Of a stretch of DNA of 64,000 nucleotides, positions 26,113 through 38,900 are shown in pieces. The notes under the pieces are model-generated. The model did not search any database and was not told the origin of the DNA. It was given only the letters and a program-made list of their open reading frames with translations. The translations under genes and the position numbers were made by a program. Position 1 is the first letter of the stretch. Every line of letters starts with the position of its first letter. The DNA comes from Methylobacterium sp. PvR107 (lineage in GTDB: Bacteria; Pseudomonadota; Alphaproteobacteria; Rhizobiales; Beijerinckiaceae), in NCBI RefSeq assembly GCF_017833295.1, contig NZ_JAFIBW010000001.1:6294935-6358934 (forward strand), read 5' to 3'.

Positions 26113-27573
26113 CTACCGGGCAAGCGCCAGCAGGCGGTCGCAGTCGACATGGGCCGCGATGTGTCGCGCGAGGCCGTCGAGCGCCGCCTCGACGCCGGCC
26201 TCGTAGCCGGCGCCGTCCGAGGCCGTCCCGAGGCGCGCGAGCCAGGCCGCCCGCTGGGCGTCGTCGGCGAACAGGCCGTGGACATAGGTTCCGGCCACGC
26301 GCCCGTCCGCCGAGACCGCCCCGTCCAGGCGCCCGTCGGCGAAGCGCAGCAAGGGGCGGGCCGCGTCGGGACCCGCGGTCATGCCGATATGCATCTCATA
26401 GCCCGAGAACGGCACGGCATCGGGCAGGCTCGTGCCGGTGACCGCGGCGAGGCGCTTGGCCGGGGTCATCACGGTCTCGACGTCGAGGAGCCCCAGGCCC
26501 GGCACCGTCCGCGGCGCGCCCTCGATCCCGAGCGGATCGGCGAGCGTGCGCCCGAGCATTTGATAGCCGCCGCACAGGCCGAGCACCCGGCCGCCCCGCC
26601 GAACATGGGCGCGCAGGTCGATGTCCCAGCCCTCGGCACGGAACCGGTCGAGGTCGTCGATGGTGGTCTTCGAGCCCGGCAGCAGCACCAGGGCAGCCTC
26701 CGCGGGGATCGCCGTCCCCGGATGGACCAGCACCACCGACACGCCGGGCTCGGCCCGAAGCGGATCGAGATCGTCGAAATTGGCGATGCGCGGCAGCACC
26801 GGCACCGCCACCGTGACGGAACCGGGCCGGCGCGATTCCGAGCCCGCGAGCCCCAGGACGTCCTCGGCCGGCAGGCGTGCGGCGTCGGGGAAGTGGGGCA
26901 CAAGGCCGAGCGCCGCCCAGCCGGTCCTCTCGGAGATCAGCCGCATGCCGTCGGCGAACAGGCTCGGATCGCCGCGGAAGCGGTTGACGAGGAAGCCGGC
27001 GATCAGCGCGGCGTCCTCGGGATCGATCACGGCCTTCGTGCCGACGAGGCTCGCGATCACCCCGCCCCGGTCGATGTCGCCGACCAGCACCACCGGCGTG
27101 TCGGTGGCCCGGGCGAAGCCCATATTGGCGATGTCGCCCGCGCGCAGGTTCACCTCGGAGGCCGAGCCCGCGCCCTCGACGAGGACGAGATCGGCGTCTT
27201 CCGCGAGGCGTGAGAAACTGTCCAGGACGGCGGACATTAGCCGGGGCTTCCAGGCCTGGTAGTCGCGCGCCTTCACGGTCGCGACCATCCGGCCCTGCAC
27301 CACCACCTGGGAGCCGACCTCGCTCTGCGGCTTCAGCAGGACCGGGTTCATGTGCACGGAGGGCGCCACCCGGGCGGCCCGGGCCTGGAGCGCCTGCGCC
27401 CGGCCGATCTCGCCACCGTCGGCGGTGACGGCGGCGTTGTTCGACATGTTCTGCGGCTTGAACGGCCGGACCCTCAGGCCCCGCTCCGTGAAGGCGCGCG
27501 CCAGCCCCGCCACGATCAGCGACTTGCCGACATCGGAGCCGGTGCCCTGGATCATCAGGGCCTTTTTCCGCAA
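26113..27573 (-). CDS. cobQ: Cobyric acid synthase
   Basis: CobQ amidates four carboxyl groups of adenosylcobyrinic acid diamide using glutamine and ATP. The 486-residue protein has an N-terminal dethiobiotin-synthetase-like ATPase ([34 protein letters not shown]) and a C-terminal glutaminase domain with the nucleophile Cys in [12 protein letters not shown] and His in GTYVHGLF. It starts 5 bp after the cobO stop; with cobP it forms a three-gene leftward operon. Confidence 0.95.
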   Translation of the reverse strand: MRKKALMIQGTGSDVGKSLIVAGLARAFTERGLRVRPFKPQNMSNNAAVTADGGEIGRAQALQARAARVAPSVHMNPVLLKPQSEVGSQVVVQGRMVATVKARDYQAWKPRLMSAVLDSFSRLAEDADLVLVEGAGSASEVNLRAGDIANMGFARATDTPVVLVGDIDRGGVIASLVGTKAVIDPEDAALIAGFLVNRFRGDPSLFADGMRLISERTGWAALGLVPHFPDAARLPAEDVLGLAGSESRRPGSVTVAVPVLPRIANFDDLDPLRAEPGVSVVLVHPGTAIPAEAALVLLPGSKTTIDDLDRFRAEGWDIDLRAHVRRGGRVLGLCGGYQMLGRTLADPLGIEGAPRTVPGLGLLDVETVMTPAKRLAAVTGTSLPDAVPFSGYEMHIGMTAGPDAARPLLRFADGRLDGAVSADGRVAGTYVHGLFADDAQRAAWLARLGTASDGAGYEAGVEAALDGLARHIAAHVDCDRLLALAR

Positions 27574-27578
27574 CGGGC

Positions 27579-28181
27579 TCAGAACTCGATCCCTTCCTGC
27601 GCCTTCACGCCGGCGGCGAAATGGTGCTTGACGCTGCCCATCTCGGTGACGAGGTCGGCGGCCTCGATCAGGGCCGGCTTGGCGTTGCGGCCGGTGACGA
27701 CCACGTGCAGGTCCGGCCGGCGGCGCGTCAGCGCGGCCAGCACCGCGTCGAGGTCGAGATAGTCGTAGCGCAGCGCGATGTTCAGCTCGTCGAGGACGAG
27801 CAGGCGGATCGCGGGATCGGCCATCAGGCCTTCGGCGACGGCCCAGGCATGGCGGCAGGCGGCGATGTCCCGCGCCTTATCCTGGGTCTCCCAGGTGAAC
27901 CCCTCCCCGAGGGTGTGCCACGCGACCCGGTCGCCGAAGGCCGCCACGGCGTGGCGCTCGCCGGTGTCCCAGCCGCCCTTGATGAACTGCACCATGCCGA
28001 CCCGCCAGCCGCGGCCGAGCGCCCGCAGCATCAGCCCCAGAGCCGCCGTGCTCTTGCCCTTGCCGGGGCCGGTATGGACGAGGAGCAGGCCCTTCTCGAG
28101 GGTCTTGCCCGCCACCTCGGCATCCTGAACGGCCTTGCGCTTCTCCATCTTCTCGCGGTGGCGCGCGGCATCGTCGCTCAT
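27579..28181 (-). CDS. cobO: Cob(I)yrinic acid a,c-diamide adenosyltransferase
   Basis: CobO transfers the 5'-deoxyadenosyl group from ATP to the cobalt of the corrinoid. It has 200 residues, with P-loop [44 protein letters not shown] and [22 protein letters not shown], all typical of the CobO/BtuR family. Its ATG overlaps the cobP stop (ATGA). Confidence 0.95.
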   Translation of the reverse strand: MSDDAARHREKMEKRKAVQDAEVAGKTLEKGLLLVHTGPGKGKSTAALGLMLRALGRGWRVGMVQFIKGGWDTGERHAVAAFGDRVAWHTLGEGFTWETQDKARDIAACRHAWAVAEGLMADPAIRLLVLDELNIALRYDYLDLDAVLAALTRRRPDLHVVVTGRNAKPALIEAADLVTEMGSVKHHFAAGVKAQEGIEF

Positions 28182-28720
28182 GCGGGGACTCCTTCGAGGG
28201 GGGCTTGCGGCTTCACGACCAGCGGCAGGCCGGCCACGGTGAGCACGACCCGGTCGGCGCGGGCGGCGAGCGTCTGATGGAGGCGGCCGGCCGCGTCGCG
28301 GAAGCGCCGGGCGAGGGCGTTGTCGGGCACGATTCCGAGCCCGACCTCGTTGCCGACCAGCACCAGCGGACCCCGCGCAGCGGCGCAGGCGGCGAGCAGC
28401 CGCTCCGTCGCGTCGGCTATGTCGGCCTCCGCCAGGATCAGGTTGGTGAGCCAGAGCGTGAGGCAATCGACGAGGACCGGCCCGTCGGACGCGGCGACCG
28501 CTTCCGGCAGGGCGACCGGCACGTCGCGGGTGCGCCACGCCCCGACGCGCCGGGCGCGGTGCTGGGCGATGCGCGCGACCATCTCGTCGTCGAAGGCCTG
28601 CGCGGTGGCGAGATACAGCCACGGGCCGGGGCAGGCTTCGATCAGCCCCTCCGCGTAGGCGCTCTTGCCGGACCGGGCCCCACCGAGGACGAGGGTCATG
28701 CGAGGGGTGGGCTGGGGCAT
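28178..28720 (-). CDS. cobP: Adenosylcobinamide kinase / guanylyltransferase
   Basis: CobP (CobU) phosphorylates adenosylcobinamide and then transfers GMP to it. The 180-residue protein has P-loop GGARSGKSAYAEGL, VDCLTLWLTNLILAE and GNEVGLGIVPDNALARRFRD. ATG 28720 (MPQPTPRMTLVLGG) is favoured by GGAGG just upstream, though the spacing is short; ATG 28699 is an alternative. The leader up to the tRNA (about 105 bp) shows no cobalamin riboswitch core. Confidence 0.93.
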   Translation of the reverse strand: MPQPTPRMTLVLGGARSGKSAYAEGLIEACPGPWLYLATAQAFDDEMVARIAQHRARRVGAWRTRDVPVALPEAVAASDGPVLVDCLTLWLTNLILAEADIADATERLLAACAAARGPLVLVGNEVGLGIVPDNALARRFRDAAGRLHQTLAARADRVVLTVAGLPLVVKPQAPLEGVPA

Positions 28721-28826
28721 GGTCCTCCATCGCCGCAACCCGGCTCGCGGTCAAACCTGGTTTCTGCCGTGCATGAGCGGTTGCCGGCCGCGTCTGCTCC
28801 GACTATAGAACGCCGGCCCAACCAGT

Positions 28827-28902
28827 GCGCCCTTCGTCTAGCGGTCCAGGACGTCGCCCTTTCACGGCGAAAACACGGGTTCGATTCCCGTAGGGCGCGC
28901 CA
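28827..28902 (+). tRNA. tRNA-Glu (anticodon TTC)
   Basis: A 76-base cloverleaf: acceptor GCGCCCT pairs with AGGGCGC; the anticodon stem TCGCC/GGCGA encloses loop CTTTCAC with TTC; the T arm is CACGGGTTCGATTCCCGTA in parts; CCA is encoded. Its 3' part is the left attachment site of the island, and the gene remains intact on the backbone side. Confidence 0.96.
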
Positions 28903-28913
28903 ACAAAATCAAG
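28859..28913 (+). other. attL: 3' end of tRNA-Glu plus flank
   Basis: The 55 bases from the anticodon loop through CCA and a further 11 bases (ACAAAATCAAG) are identical to 59603-59657. Beyond them the flanks stay partly alike (CTTAGCT in both), then diverge. Confidence 0.95.
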
Positions 28914-28950
28914 CACTTAGCTTGGTTGTTGTTGAAGTTGCGAGACTGCG

Positions 28951-28970
28951 TACGGAAAATATACGGAAAA
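28951..28970 (+). repeat. TACGGAAAA arm-type repeats near attL
   Basis: TACGGAAAA occurs at 28951-28959 and 28962-28970. The same words occur near the other end of the island (59475-59482, 59486-59494, 59579-59586). Paired short repeats near both att cores are typical of integrase or excisionase arm sites. Confidence 0.5.
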
Positions 28971-29045
28971 GCCGTCACGGCTCGCCAGGGGTCGCAACTG
29001 ATCTCACATGTTCCCAGATCCTGGTGTTTCGCTAGGAGATCGAGA

Positions 29046-29098
29046 CCACCAGCCTACGAATCTGGGGGTCAGAGGTTCGAATCCTTTCGGGCGCGCCA
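29046..29098 (+). pseudogene. 3' half of a tRNA-Arg-like gene
   Basis: The segment CCAGCCTACGAATCTGG, then GGTCAGAGGTTCGAATCC and CGGGCGCGCCA looks like the anticodon arm (loop CTACGAA, anticodon ACG), T arm and acceptor of tRNA-Arg, but the 5' half is missing or degenerate. Its last 21 bases (29078-29098) recur at 40741-40761. It is a likely attachment-site remnant for the adjacent integrase, not a working tRNA. Confidence 0.6.
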
Positions 29099-29194
29099 CT
29101 CACCGCTTAACGCGTTGTGATCTCAGAAACTGTTGGTTTTCAGGTGCTTGCCCCTCGGCGCGTGCTACACTCGCGTGCTACGGGACCAGGTACG

Positions 29195-30636
29195 ATGGGC
29201 CGCATGGAGTTCGTCCAGCGCCGCGCCGGCCGTTACGAGTTTCGCTATCCTCTGCCCGACGATCTTGCGGGCAAGCCCGTCCCGCATTTTTGCTCGGACG
29301 CGTTGGCCCCTCTGGTCAATGCGCGCGCTGGCCGCTTCAAGACCGAGCTTGTCCGCTCCCTCCAGACCAATGACGGCCGCACTGCCGACCGGCGCGTCCT
29401 CCCGCACATTGCCGAGGTGCATGGTCTCGTCGATCTGGCCCGACGCTTCCTCCGCGATGGACCGGAGGCCAGCATCAGCCCTGATCAGATCGCTGCGATA
29501 GCCCGCGACCATGAGATCCACCTGCTCGGCGTCGACGAGGCGATCCGGGCGAAGGGGATTGGACTCGATATGACGCGCGAAGACGGTCAAGGAGCCCACG
29601 ATGGGTTCGGCATGACCGGCGATGACCTGGGTGCCTACCGGACGCTTGTCGCAGAGCTGGATCGTTACACCCGGCAGCAGGCCGCACAGATGCGGCCCGG
29701 CGAGTCCACCAGTTCGTTCGTCAACCGTGCCGTCGAAGCCCGCGGATTTGTCCTGCACCCGGACGATCCGGCTTGGCGGCAACTCGACCTCGCCTTCGTC
29801 AAGGCCCAACGCAGTGCCCTCGCCGGCATCAGGGCGCGGCTTGATGGCGACGAGGTGCCTGCACCGGAGCGAGTCAGCGAGCCGACCGGCATGGTGTTGA
29901 CCACGGCCCTGAGGCTGTGGGCGGAAGCTGGCAGCGCAGGGGCAAGGAAACCTCAGCCGTCCTCCATTGCTGAAGCCGAACGGGCCGCGCGGCGCTTCGT
30001 CGAACTCCACGGCGACCTGCCGATCACCGCTGTCACCAAGACTCACGCACGTGCTTTCCGGGATGCGCTTGTGCGGTTGCCAAAGGCGCTTCCAGCTCGC
30101 CTCGGGCGGCTGCCGCTGCCATTGCTGCTGCAAGAGGACCTCGGCAAGTACCCCCGGCGCAATGCGCAAACGGTCAACAAGACCCTGGCCCTCCTAAGCG
30201 GCGTGCTCGCCCGGGCCGAACGCGATGGCCCTTTCGAGGCGCTGCCCGCTTGGGTGAACCCGTTTCACGTGGGCTTCGATGTCGCCCCGGCCGAACGCGA
30301 TCCCTACGAGCCCTTCAGCGCCGCCGAGCTGCAGCGCCTGTTCGCCTCCCCTGTCTTTGAGCGAGGCGAGCGCCCTCTGTGGTAAGGGTGAAGCGGCCTA
30401 CTGGTTCCCCCTGATTGCCCTGTTCAGCGGCGCGCGACGCACCGAGATCGCGCAGCTCAAGATTGGGGATATCCGTCAGGGAGATGGCGGGATCTGGTAC
30501 CTCGACATCACGAACGAGGGTGCCGATCAGAACCTGAAGACGGTCTCATCAGCCCGCTCGGTGCCGGTACATCGCGAGCTGATCCGGCTTGGGTTGCTCG
30601 ACGTGGCAACGACGCAGGCAAAGCTATATCCGCCAT
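29195..30636 (+). pseudogene. Tyrosine integrase, N-terminal and middle part (frameshifted, IS-interrupted)
   Basis: From ATG 29195 (MGRMEFVQRRAGRYEFRYPLP) a site-specific recombinase of the DUF6538-N-terminal type reads to 30385, where it stops after ERPLW. The catalytic domain goes on in another frame from about 30380 (GKGEAAYWFPLIALFSGARRTEIAQL, with the first catalytic Arg), so a one-base change has occurred near 30380. The frame then runs into the IS21-type element at 30637. The C-terminal part follows at 34554-34925. It lies just after the tRNA-Arg-like att site and probably once moved its own element. Both the frameshift and the insertions make it inactive. Confidence 0.85.
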
Positions 30637-30766
30637 TGTAGCGCGGCGATCTGGATGAGATGTCAGCGACAATCAGGATGAGTGACCGGTGTCGCGGCGG
30701 GTTGATGATGAGCGGGTCGATCGACCGGCGCAAGGTGGCGTCGGGTCAGGTTCGTGTCGCGGAGCG

Positions 30767-33153
<2,387 letters not shown>

Positions 33154-33328
33154 TCACCAGACGACGTGCCCCTGAAGGTCACGCCGACGCCGATCCGATG
33201 CCTCCGGTCGGGCTCTGCCCTCCTTGCGTCATCAGATCGGCGGTTCCTCTCATCTTGATTGACGCGCTGGTCTCATCCTGATTGCCGCGCTGCACCGCCA
33301 TGGAGTGGGCCCCTGATGATGGGCACGA

Positions 33329-34126
33329 TCAGGCGGCGGTTTTGACCGTCTGCCGGGCGTGTTGCTCCTCGAACTGCACGGGGCTCAGGTACGCGAGGGC
33401 GGAGTGCAGCCTCTTGGTATTATAGACCTCGTCGATGAAGCGCGGTAGCTCGGCTGCCACATCGGCGAAGGTCTCGAACGCCATCGGGTACACCCCCTCG
33501 ACCTTGAGCGTCTTCATGAAGCTCTCGGCCTTGGCGTTGTCGTAGGGATTGCCGCGCCGGCCCATCGAACCGACGATCCCGTGCTCGACCAACGCCTTCC
33601 GATACGCCTCGGCAGCGTATTGACTGCCGCGATCCGTGTGGTGGGTCAGTCCCGGTGCCGGCCGACGCCGCTCGATCGCCGCGTGCAGAGCCGCGAGGGT
33701 CAGCCGGGCGTCGATCGACTGGCCGAGCGCGTAGCCGACCACGCGCCGGGACCAGGCATCCAGGATGATCGCGACGTAGACGAAGCCGCCCATCACCGCG
33801 ACGTAGGTCAGATCCGCGACCCAGAGCTGGTCGGGCCCATTCGGCACGATGTCCCGGGCCAGGTTCGGGAAGATCGGGCTCTCGTGGTCGCTGTCGGTGG
33901 TCGTGACGTAGCGGCGCCGAACACGCGGCTGCAGGTCATGCGCGCGCATGAGACGACGGACCTTCTTGTGATTCACCCGCCATCCCTGCTGGCACAGGGC
34001 CGCCTGGACGCGACGCCAGCCGTAGGCTTCGAACGCGTCGCAGATCGCCGCCATCGCCTCGACGAGGGCGGTGTCGTCGGCAGCCCGCGTCGGAGCGTCG
34101 TAGTAGGTGGAGCGCGCCAGACCCAT
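33329..34126 (-). CDS. IS3-family transposase OrfB (DDE catalytic part)
   Basis: 265 residues with rve core: [11 protein letters not shown] (Asp), [17 protein letters not shown] (Asp) and [14 protein letters not shown] (Glu), the standard IS3 spacing. Upstream of ATG 34126 the same frame continues to the orfA slip site ([20 protein letters not shown]), so the working protein is probably an OrfAB fusion made by -1 frameshifting. Confidence 0.92.
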   Translation of the reverse strand: MGLARSTYYDAPTRAADDTALVEAMAAICDAFEAYGWRRVQAALCQQGWRVNHKKVRRLMRAHDLQPRVRRRYVTTTDSDHESPIFPNLARDIVPNGPDQLWVADLTYVAVMGGFVYVAIILDAWSRRVVGYALGQSIDARLTLAALHAAIERRRPAPGLTHHTDRGSQYAAEAYRKALVEHGIVGSMGRRGNPYDNAKAESFMKTLKVEGVYPMAFETFADVAAELPRFIDEVYNTKRLHSALAYLSPVQFEEQHARQTVKTAA

Positions 34127-34476
34127 CAGCCGGCATCCCTCAGTGACGGAGAGGCTGCCGGGCCGGTGATCACGGACGTAGGCCCGCTTCTCGGCGGCAG
34201 TCCCTGACGCAGAGCCCCTTTTAAAAACTCAAGCTCAAGCGCCTGCCGGCCGACGAGCCGTTCGAGCGCGGCGATGCGCGCCTCGTAGGCTTGAATCGTG
34301 TCGGCGGCGGCCGCATCGTCGTCGAACGCGCCGGTCTCGTACTTCTGCACCCAGACCCGCACGAGGTTGCGCGAGAGATCGTGGCGCTTGGCCAGGCCGT
34401 GCAGCGTCTCGCCGGACAGGTACTCCTGCGCGACCTGACGCTTGAACGCGACGCTGTGGGAACGGTGTCGTGCCAT
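34126..34476 (-). CDS. IS3-family transposase OrfA
   Basis: 116 residues beginning [20 protein letters not shown], with a helix-turn-helix for terminal repeat binding and a leucine-zipper-like segment ([23 protein letters not shown]). Its stop overlaps the orfB ATG by one base (TGATG). Confidence 0.88.
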   Translation of the reverse strand: MARHRSHSVAFKRQVAQEYLSGETLHGLAKRHDLSRNLVRVWVQKYETGAFDDDAAAADTIQAYEARIAALERLVGRQALELEFLKGALRQGLPPRSGPTSVITGPAASPSLRDAG

Positions 34477-34553
34477 GGTCTTCATCCTTCGAAGACCCGG
34501 CCATCCGGTCAATCAGCCCTGCCCAATCCGTCCACCCCGAGGGGCCCACTCCA

Positions 34554-34925
34554 CCAGCTGCGCCACTCTGGCCCGCATTTGCCCCGCCCATCGACCCAAA
34601 AGCCAAAGCGTGGACCAAGTGGTTCGGGCGCTACCTCGGCGTCCACGTCGTCGATCACTCTGCCAAGACGTTCCATTCGTTTCGTCACACTTTTAAGCGG
34701 GCCTGCCGCGACGCGGGATTGAGCGAAGAGGTGCACAACGCCCTGACAGACCATGCCGGCGGCGGGGTAGGTCGCCGTTATGGGCGTGAGCGACGCGCCG
34801 ACGGGACGATTGACTTTGGGATCTCGCTGGCTCGACTTCAGACCGAGATCGATAGGGTGGTGTATCGCGACGTCGCATTTCTACAGGCTGGCGGCGCTGT
34901 AAGCCGGCCTGAAGCTGGTGGTTGA
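34554..34925 (+). pseudogene. Tyrosine integrase, C-terminal part
   Basis: The frame resumes the integrase broken at 30636. TFHSFRHTFKRACRDAGLS holds the His-x-x-Arg box and HNALTDHAGGGVGRRYG the His/Trp position and the nucleophile Tyr. If both insertion sequences and one copy of each target duplication are removed, the text reads ...TQAKLYPPAAPLWPAFAPP without a frame change, showing that the insertions alone split this half. Confidence 0.85.
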
Positions 34926-35252
34926 GCGGGATGCGCACGAACTTGCCGCGCCACCCATAACTGCTGAATGCAGCTAAATCGTAATCCGGCCAGCCGGAGC
35001 AATCCACCATTGGGCTAAAGTGTAACTGATAGTTTAGGTGCGAGCTGATTCTCTGATTCATGTCCCGCGATCTTCATGCCAAGATCAGCCGCGCCTTTAT
35101 TTAGTCTACGGTGTTGCTCGCCTTGTCACGTCAGGTCGAGCCCATCATCAACGGCTACGAACCGCTGCAACGTCCGGCTATCACGCGGCGGAAGGTGAAC
35201 AATAATCACCGTACTAGATGTGCATGAGCTTAATGTTCAACGATTACCAATA
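34926..35252. other. 327-bp intergenic stretch
   Basis: The stretch lies between the integrase remnant and the DUF1353 gene, which converge. It is AT-richer than the backbone and holds no convincing frame, tRNA or terminator. Confidence 0.4.
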
Positions 35253-35945
35253 TCAGCGCGGCGGGTCGGCAAAGACCGTTCTGTCTTTTTTCCATTCAGC
35301 CCACGTGATACGTGGGTCCTCTGGCAATTTAGCTAAAAAACGCTGCTCCCCTAACACTTTCAACCGCTTATTTGCTTCCCAAGCTGATCCGCCGAACGTT
35401 CTCACGGCCCTGAAAATGATATCTACAATTTTATTATTAATTTTAAAATCTTGCATACAAGCTTTGAATACTTCGTCGCACTCGTGCCTTGGCCGGCCCT
35501 GCGTCCAATAAAGATAGTCGTGAATCACAGCTGCATAAGCGTACTCGCCATCGGGTCGTAGAAGCGAGTAGAATGCGCGCGGAATGCTTGCAAAATCTGT
35601 CACGAAACCTGTTGGTACGTCCACAGGCTGGAGCGGGGCACTTTCGTGATCCGGACGCCAGCCAACTGATTTGGTCAAGGCCCACATCGGCTCTTTGAAG
35701 CGGTATACGTATAGTCCACCGACAGGATCGCGCGCGCCAGTACCGGACCAAGCGTCCATCCATGCCTGCATGCTTTTTATGCGAGCAGGCTGCGCCGCTG
35801 ACAAAGGAAGTCCAACCTTAAACTGCATGCCCAGTGCTGCACCGACAATTGCAACGCTGGAGATTGATACGCGTCTTGTCAAAGATCCAGGAACCTGCTT
35901 CTCGCGATGATCCGCGTTTAGTTCAATGATTGACTTCCGACCCAC
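35253..35945 (-). CDS. DUF1353 protein with possible Tat signal
   Basis: A 230-residue protein. The C-terminal part carries the DUF1353 core: VPTGFVTDFASIPRAF and YAAVIHDYLYW with conserved Asp, Ser and His-Asp, suggesting a metal-binding or hydrolase-like site; the family is known mostly from phages and prophages and has no settled function. The N-terminus (SLTRRVSISSVAIVGAALG) has twin arginines before a hydrophobic stretch, so Tat export is plausible. The start is GTG 35945, with AGGAGG five bases upstream. It overlaps the 3' end of the caspase-like gene by 28 bp, so the two are probably translated together. Codon use is AT-richer than the backbone. Confidence 0.75.
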   Translation of the reverse strand: MGRKSIIELNADHREKQVPGSLTRRVSISSVAIVGAALGMQFKVGLPLSAAQPARIKSMQAWMDAWSGTGARDPVGGLYVYRFKEPMWALTKSVGWRPDHESAPLQPVDVPTGFVTDFASIPRAFYSLLRPDGEYAYAAVIHDYLYWTQGRPRHECDEVFKACMQDFKINNKIVDIIFRAVRTFGGSAWEANKRLKVLGEQRFLAKLPEDPRITWAEWKKDRTVFADPPR

Positions 35946-38900
35946 ACCGACCTCCTAAGCCAAGGCGTTTGCTTTCCGTTTGTCTGTGCAGCAACTACCC
36001 GTCTAACCTCCGCATACAATGCTTCAATCGACAAAGGGGAATCCAAGGTGGCAGAGCCCGGAAAGGAAGTGCGCTTCAAAGCGCCTAAAATTGCGTTTGT
36101 AAAGGCGCCCCCGCCCCAGCCAGCGTTCTCGAGACTACTCTGCCGTCCTTTAGACGACGAGATGATAGTCACGTTTCGATCCGTCGAAGCCAGCTCTTCT
36201 GATCCCACGTCTTGTATGGCGCCCGCTGAATGGCAAGCATCTAGAAATACGAAGACCCGACCGTGAGCGCGATGTAAGGCTGCAGATAAGGATCCAAATG
36301 ATATTTCTTCGGCCGGACCATTTGTTTCCTTGCTAGGAAGTATTATCGAAAAACCAGAGGGCCCATTCATTCCGTGAGTAGCAAGAAAAAGCACCAGTGT
36401 ATCTCTGAGGCCTGTCGCATCAGCAGCTTTTTCGATCTCACTTAGTAGTCTAGCTCTATCCGTATTTGTTCCAGTGAGGACCTGAGCGTCGTAACCATTA
36501 TATGCCGGCGCGATCCATTGCTTGATTCCTGCTTCAAAACGCTGGGCATCTTTGAAAGCAAATGCCAGATCGCCGACCGTGGCGGTTTGCACTCGCGCAC
36601 GGTTGAATTTGTCTGAACCAAAAGCGACAATATTCAGACGACTCGCGTACGGATCACGACTTACGAGAAAAGATCGGACTAAGCTGCGCAGCTGTCGTCC
36701 ATCTTCCACAAAAAAGCTAATCCAACGTCCATGAAATTCTTTCTCTATTGGTAGTTCGATCTTAGCATCCGCGCCCGACAGTGGAACAGTTTTAACGAGC
36801 CTTCCATCTACCGATATCTGCAACTTAGCTAGTGTGCCAAACGCGTGAGCCTCCAGGGCATAAATGCCGTCTCGCTTGTGTGCAGAAAGCGTTGGCGGGA
36901 CAAGGCCGGCTGGGGGGCTGCCATCGCCGTACTCCCCAATGAGCCGCTTGCGAGAGAGTCCAGGCTGTTCAAGCTTGCTTCGAAATTGATCCAAAGTGAA
37001 AAGACCCGGACTGCCTGGCACTCGAACATAAACGTACGACGCGCCTTCGGGAGTCGCTTCAAAAGCAAGGCTTCTATCGTAGAGTACTAATTCGTCATCA
37101 ACATAGCGGCCGAATAGGATCTCAGAGTTGTTGCTGAAAGAATTTACTGAAATATGTCCACTGTTATTTAGCTGGACTACTGCGGCAGAATTGGAGGTTA
37201 TGGACATAGAATGCAAGTCCAGAGATTCCCTGACGTTATCCAAATTGTATAAAAATTCCATTGAAGGCAGACGAAAGACCGCCCCTTTCGAAGCATCTCT
37301 TGAAACGATGATGAGATATTGATTGTCCGCTACATTTACATATAACGTCGGAGTTTCCGCGAGTCGAAGTGCATTGCCAAGAGACAAGCGAGCGGCGTCG
37401 AGCCCCTGAACGGGCGACGTCTCGCCGCCCGACGTTGACGATGCTGCCAACCTTCTAAACCGAAGAGGTAGCTTGGTATCGGATGGAATGAATAGTGAGA
37501 TAATATCTCCGTATCTATCGGGGGCTGTTCCACAGTAATCAAATTGCTGGAAGATAAATAGAACGCCAGTCGGAAGCTGCGCGCGCCAAGCGCTTTGTAG
37601 CCGATCTGCGCTGATAATCGCCGGTTCCTCTACATCTGTATCCTCGTTCCATCCCTTGACCTCTCTACCGCGATTGCATGCGCCAAATCTGCCATATTCA
37701 CGCGTGAATAAACGGTCTTCACCTCCGAGCGGAATGTTCTTTTTTGTCAAAAGCATTGGCTTTCGCGAGGCTGAGGTTTCCGCCAGAACTTTACGAACAA
37801 TTTTTAGGGCGGACTCGGTTTGTTTGTCGTAGTCATCACCGGTAAATTTAGCGGGTCTAAATTGCTCTGGCTGTTTATTAGGTAGCAACTCTATGCCGAA
37901 CTGCGCGATAGATTCAGCCGCTCTCTCGAAGTAGGACTTCGGCGACACTCTTGTATTTCCAACTTCGACAACTCTTCTGACCACTCGTCCGCTTGCTTGT
38001 CTTTCTGACAGTGCTCGAGAGTCCTTAAACTTTTGCTGCGCGGCATGATTATTTAAGATCTCCCGTTGCGCTTTGACATTTCCATTCCAAACGTCAAAGA
38101 ATACGAAAGTTATCTTATCGGATAGCTCCCATGTAAAACTGCCGAATCCATTGGCGTCACTCGGAATTTCGAGCTTATCATCTACGATAGCATTATCTGC
38201 GAATTTTAGGAGGTATTTCGGTCGCCGCGGTTCAGGACCGCGGTCATTGGGATCTTGCTCCTCCCAAAATTTTATCACACTGGGAGAGGCGGCAACTTCG
38301 ACCAACGAGGACTGAAACAAATCTTGGTCAGACGCTTGAACAGTCAGGCTATCCAAGTCTAGCAGGAGTGAGGTTGAGCCAAATGCCTGGCAAGCGTTGC
38401 AGCTTATTGAGGCAGAGAAAATGTTGCGATCGTCAACAAGCGGCACTGTCACACCGACCGCGCCTTTCCGACCATACCCAAGCAGAAGGAGTGAGTCCTC
38501 GTTCAACCAGCCTGCTACAATGACACCTCCAAAGTCCCCTTGTTCAAGAGTTGAGGACGCAAATATGGTTTTCTGGGCTATAATATCAACAATCTCCAGA
38601 CGCTTAGAGCCATCGAAAGACGTCACATAACGGCCTCGACTAGAAAAACGTGGGGAGCTTCCTGCGTGACTCACTAAAACGTCGCCGGTCGCCGCGTCGA
38701 AAACCTCATAACGGTCGCCATAGTCATAGAGCAAGTATCGGCCTGTATCGGACTCTTGGATATTTTTCGGAGACCCCTCTGTGAAGCGGTTTTGCGTTAC
38801 GAGCTGCGGCCGACCCGGCTGCACGTTGATCTCAAGGCTACCATGCGCAACTGTAACTTGCTTGCAAATGGAAGTTTCGCTCTTTGGCAATCTTACGATC

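Larger units (their letters stand above)
33301..34553 (-). mobile_element. IS3-family insertion sequence, complete
   Basis: Ends read TGGAGTGGGCCCCT in inverted orientation at 33301-33314 and 34540-34553. A 3-bp duplication CCA flanks it (33298-33300, 34554-34556). It carries overlapping orfA and orfB with a probable -1 frameshift window (AAAAGGGG, plus 34215-34222). It was inserted in the tyrosine integrase first, then hit at its left edge by the IS21-type element. Length is 1253 bp. Confidence 0.9.

Noticed and set aside
28721..28826. Cobalamin riboswitch upstream of cobP
   Set aside because: No B12-box-like core or matching stems are visible and only about 105 bp separate cobP from the tRNA.
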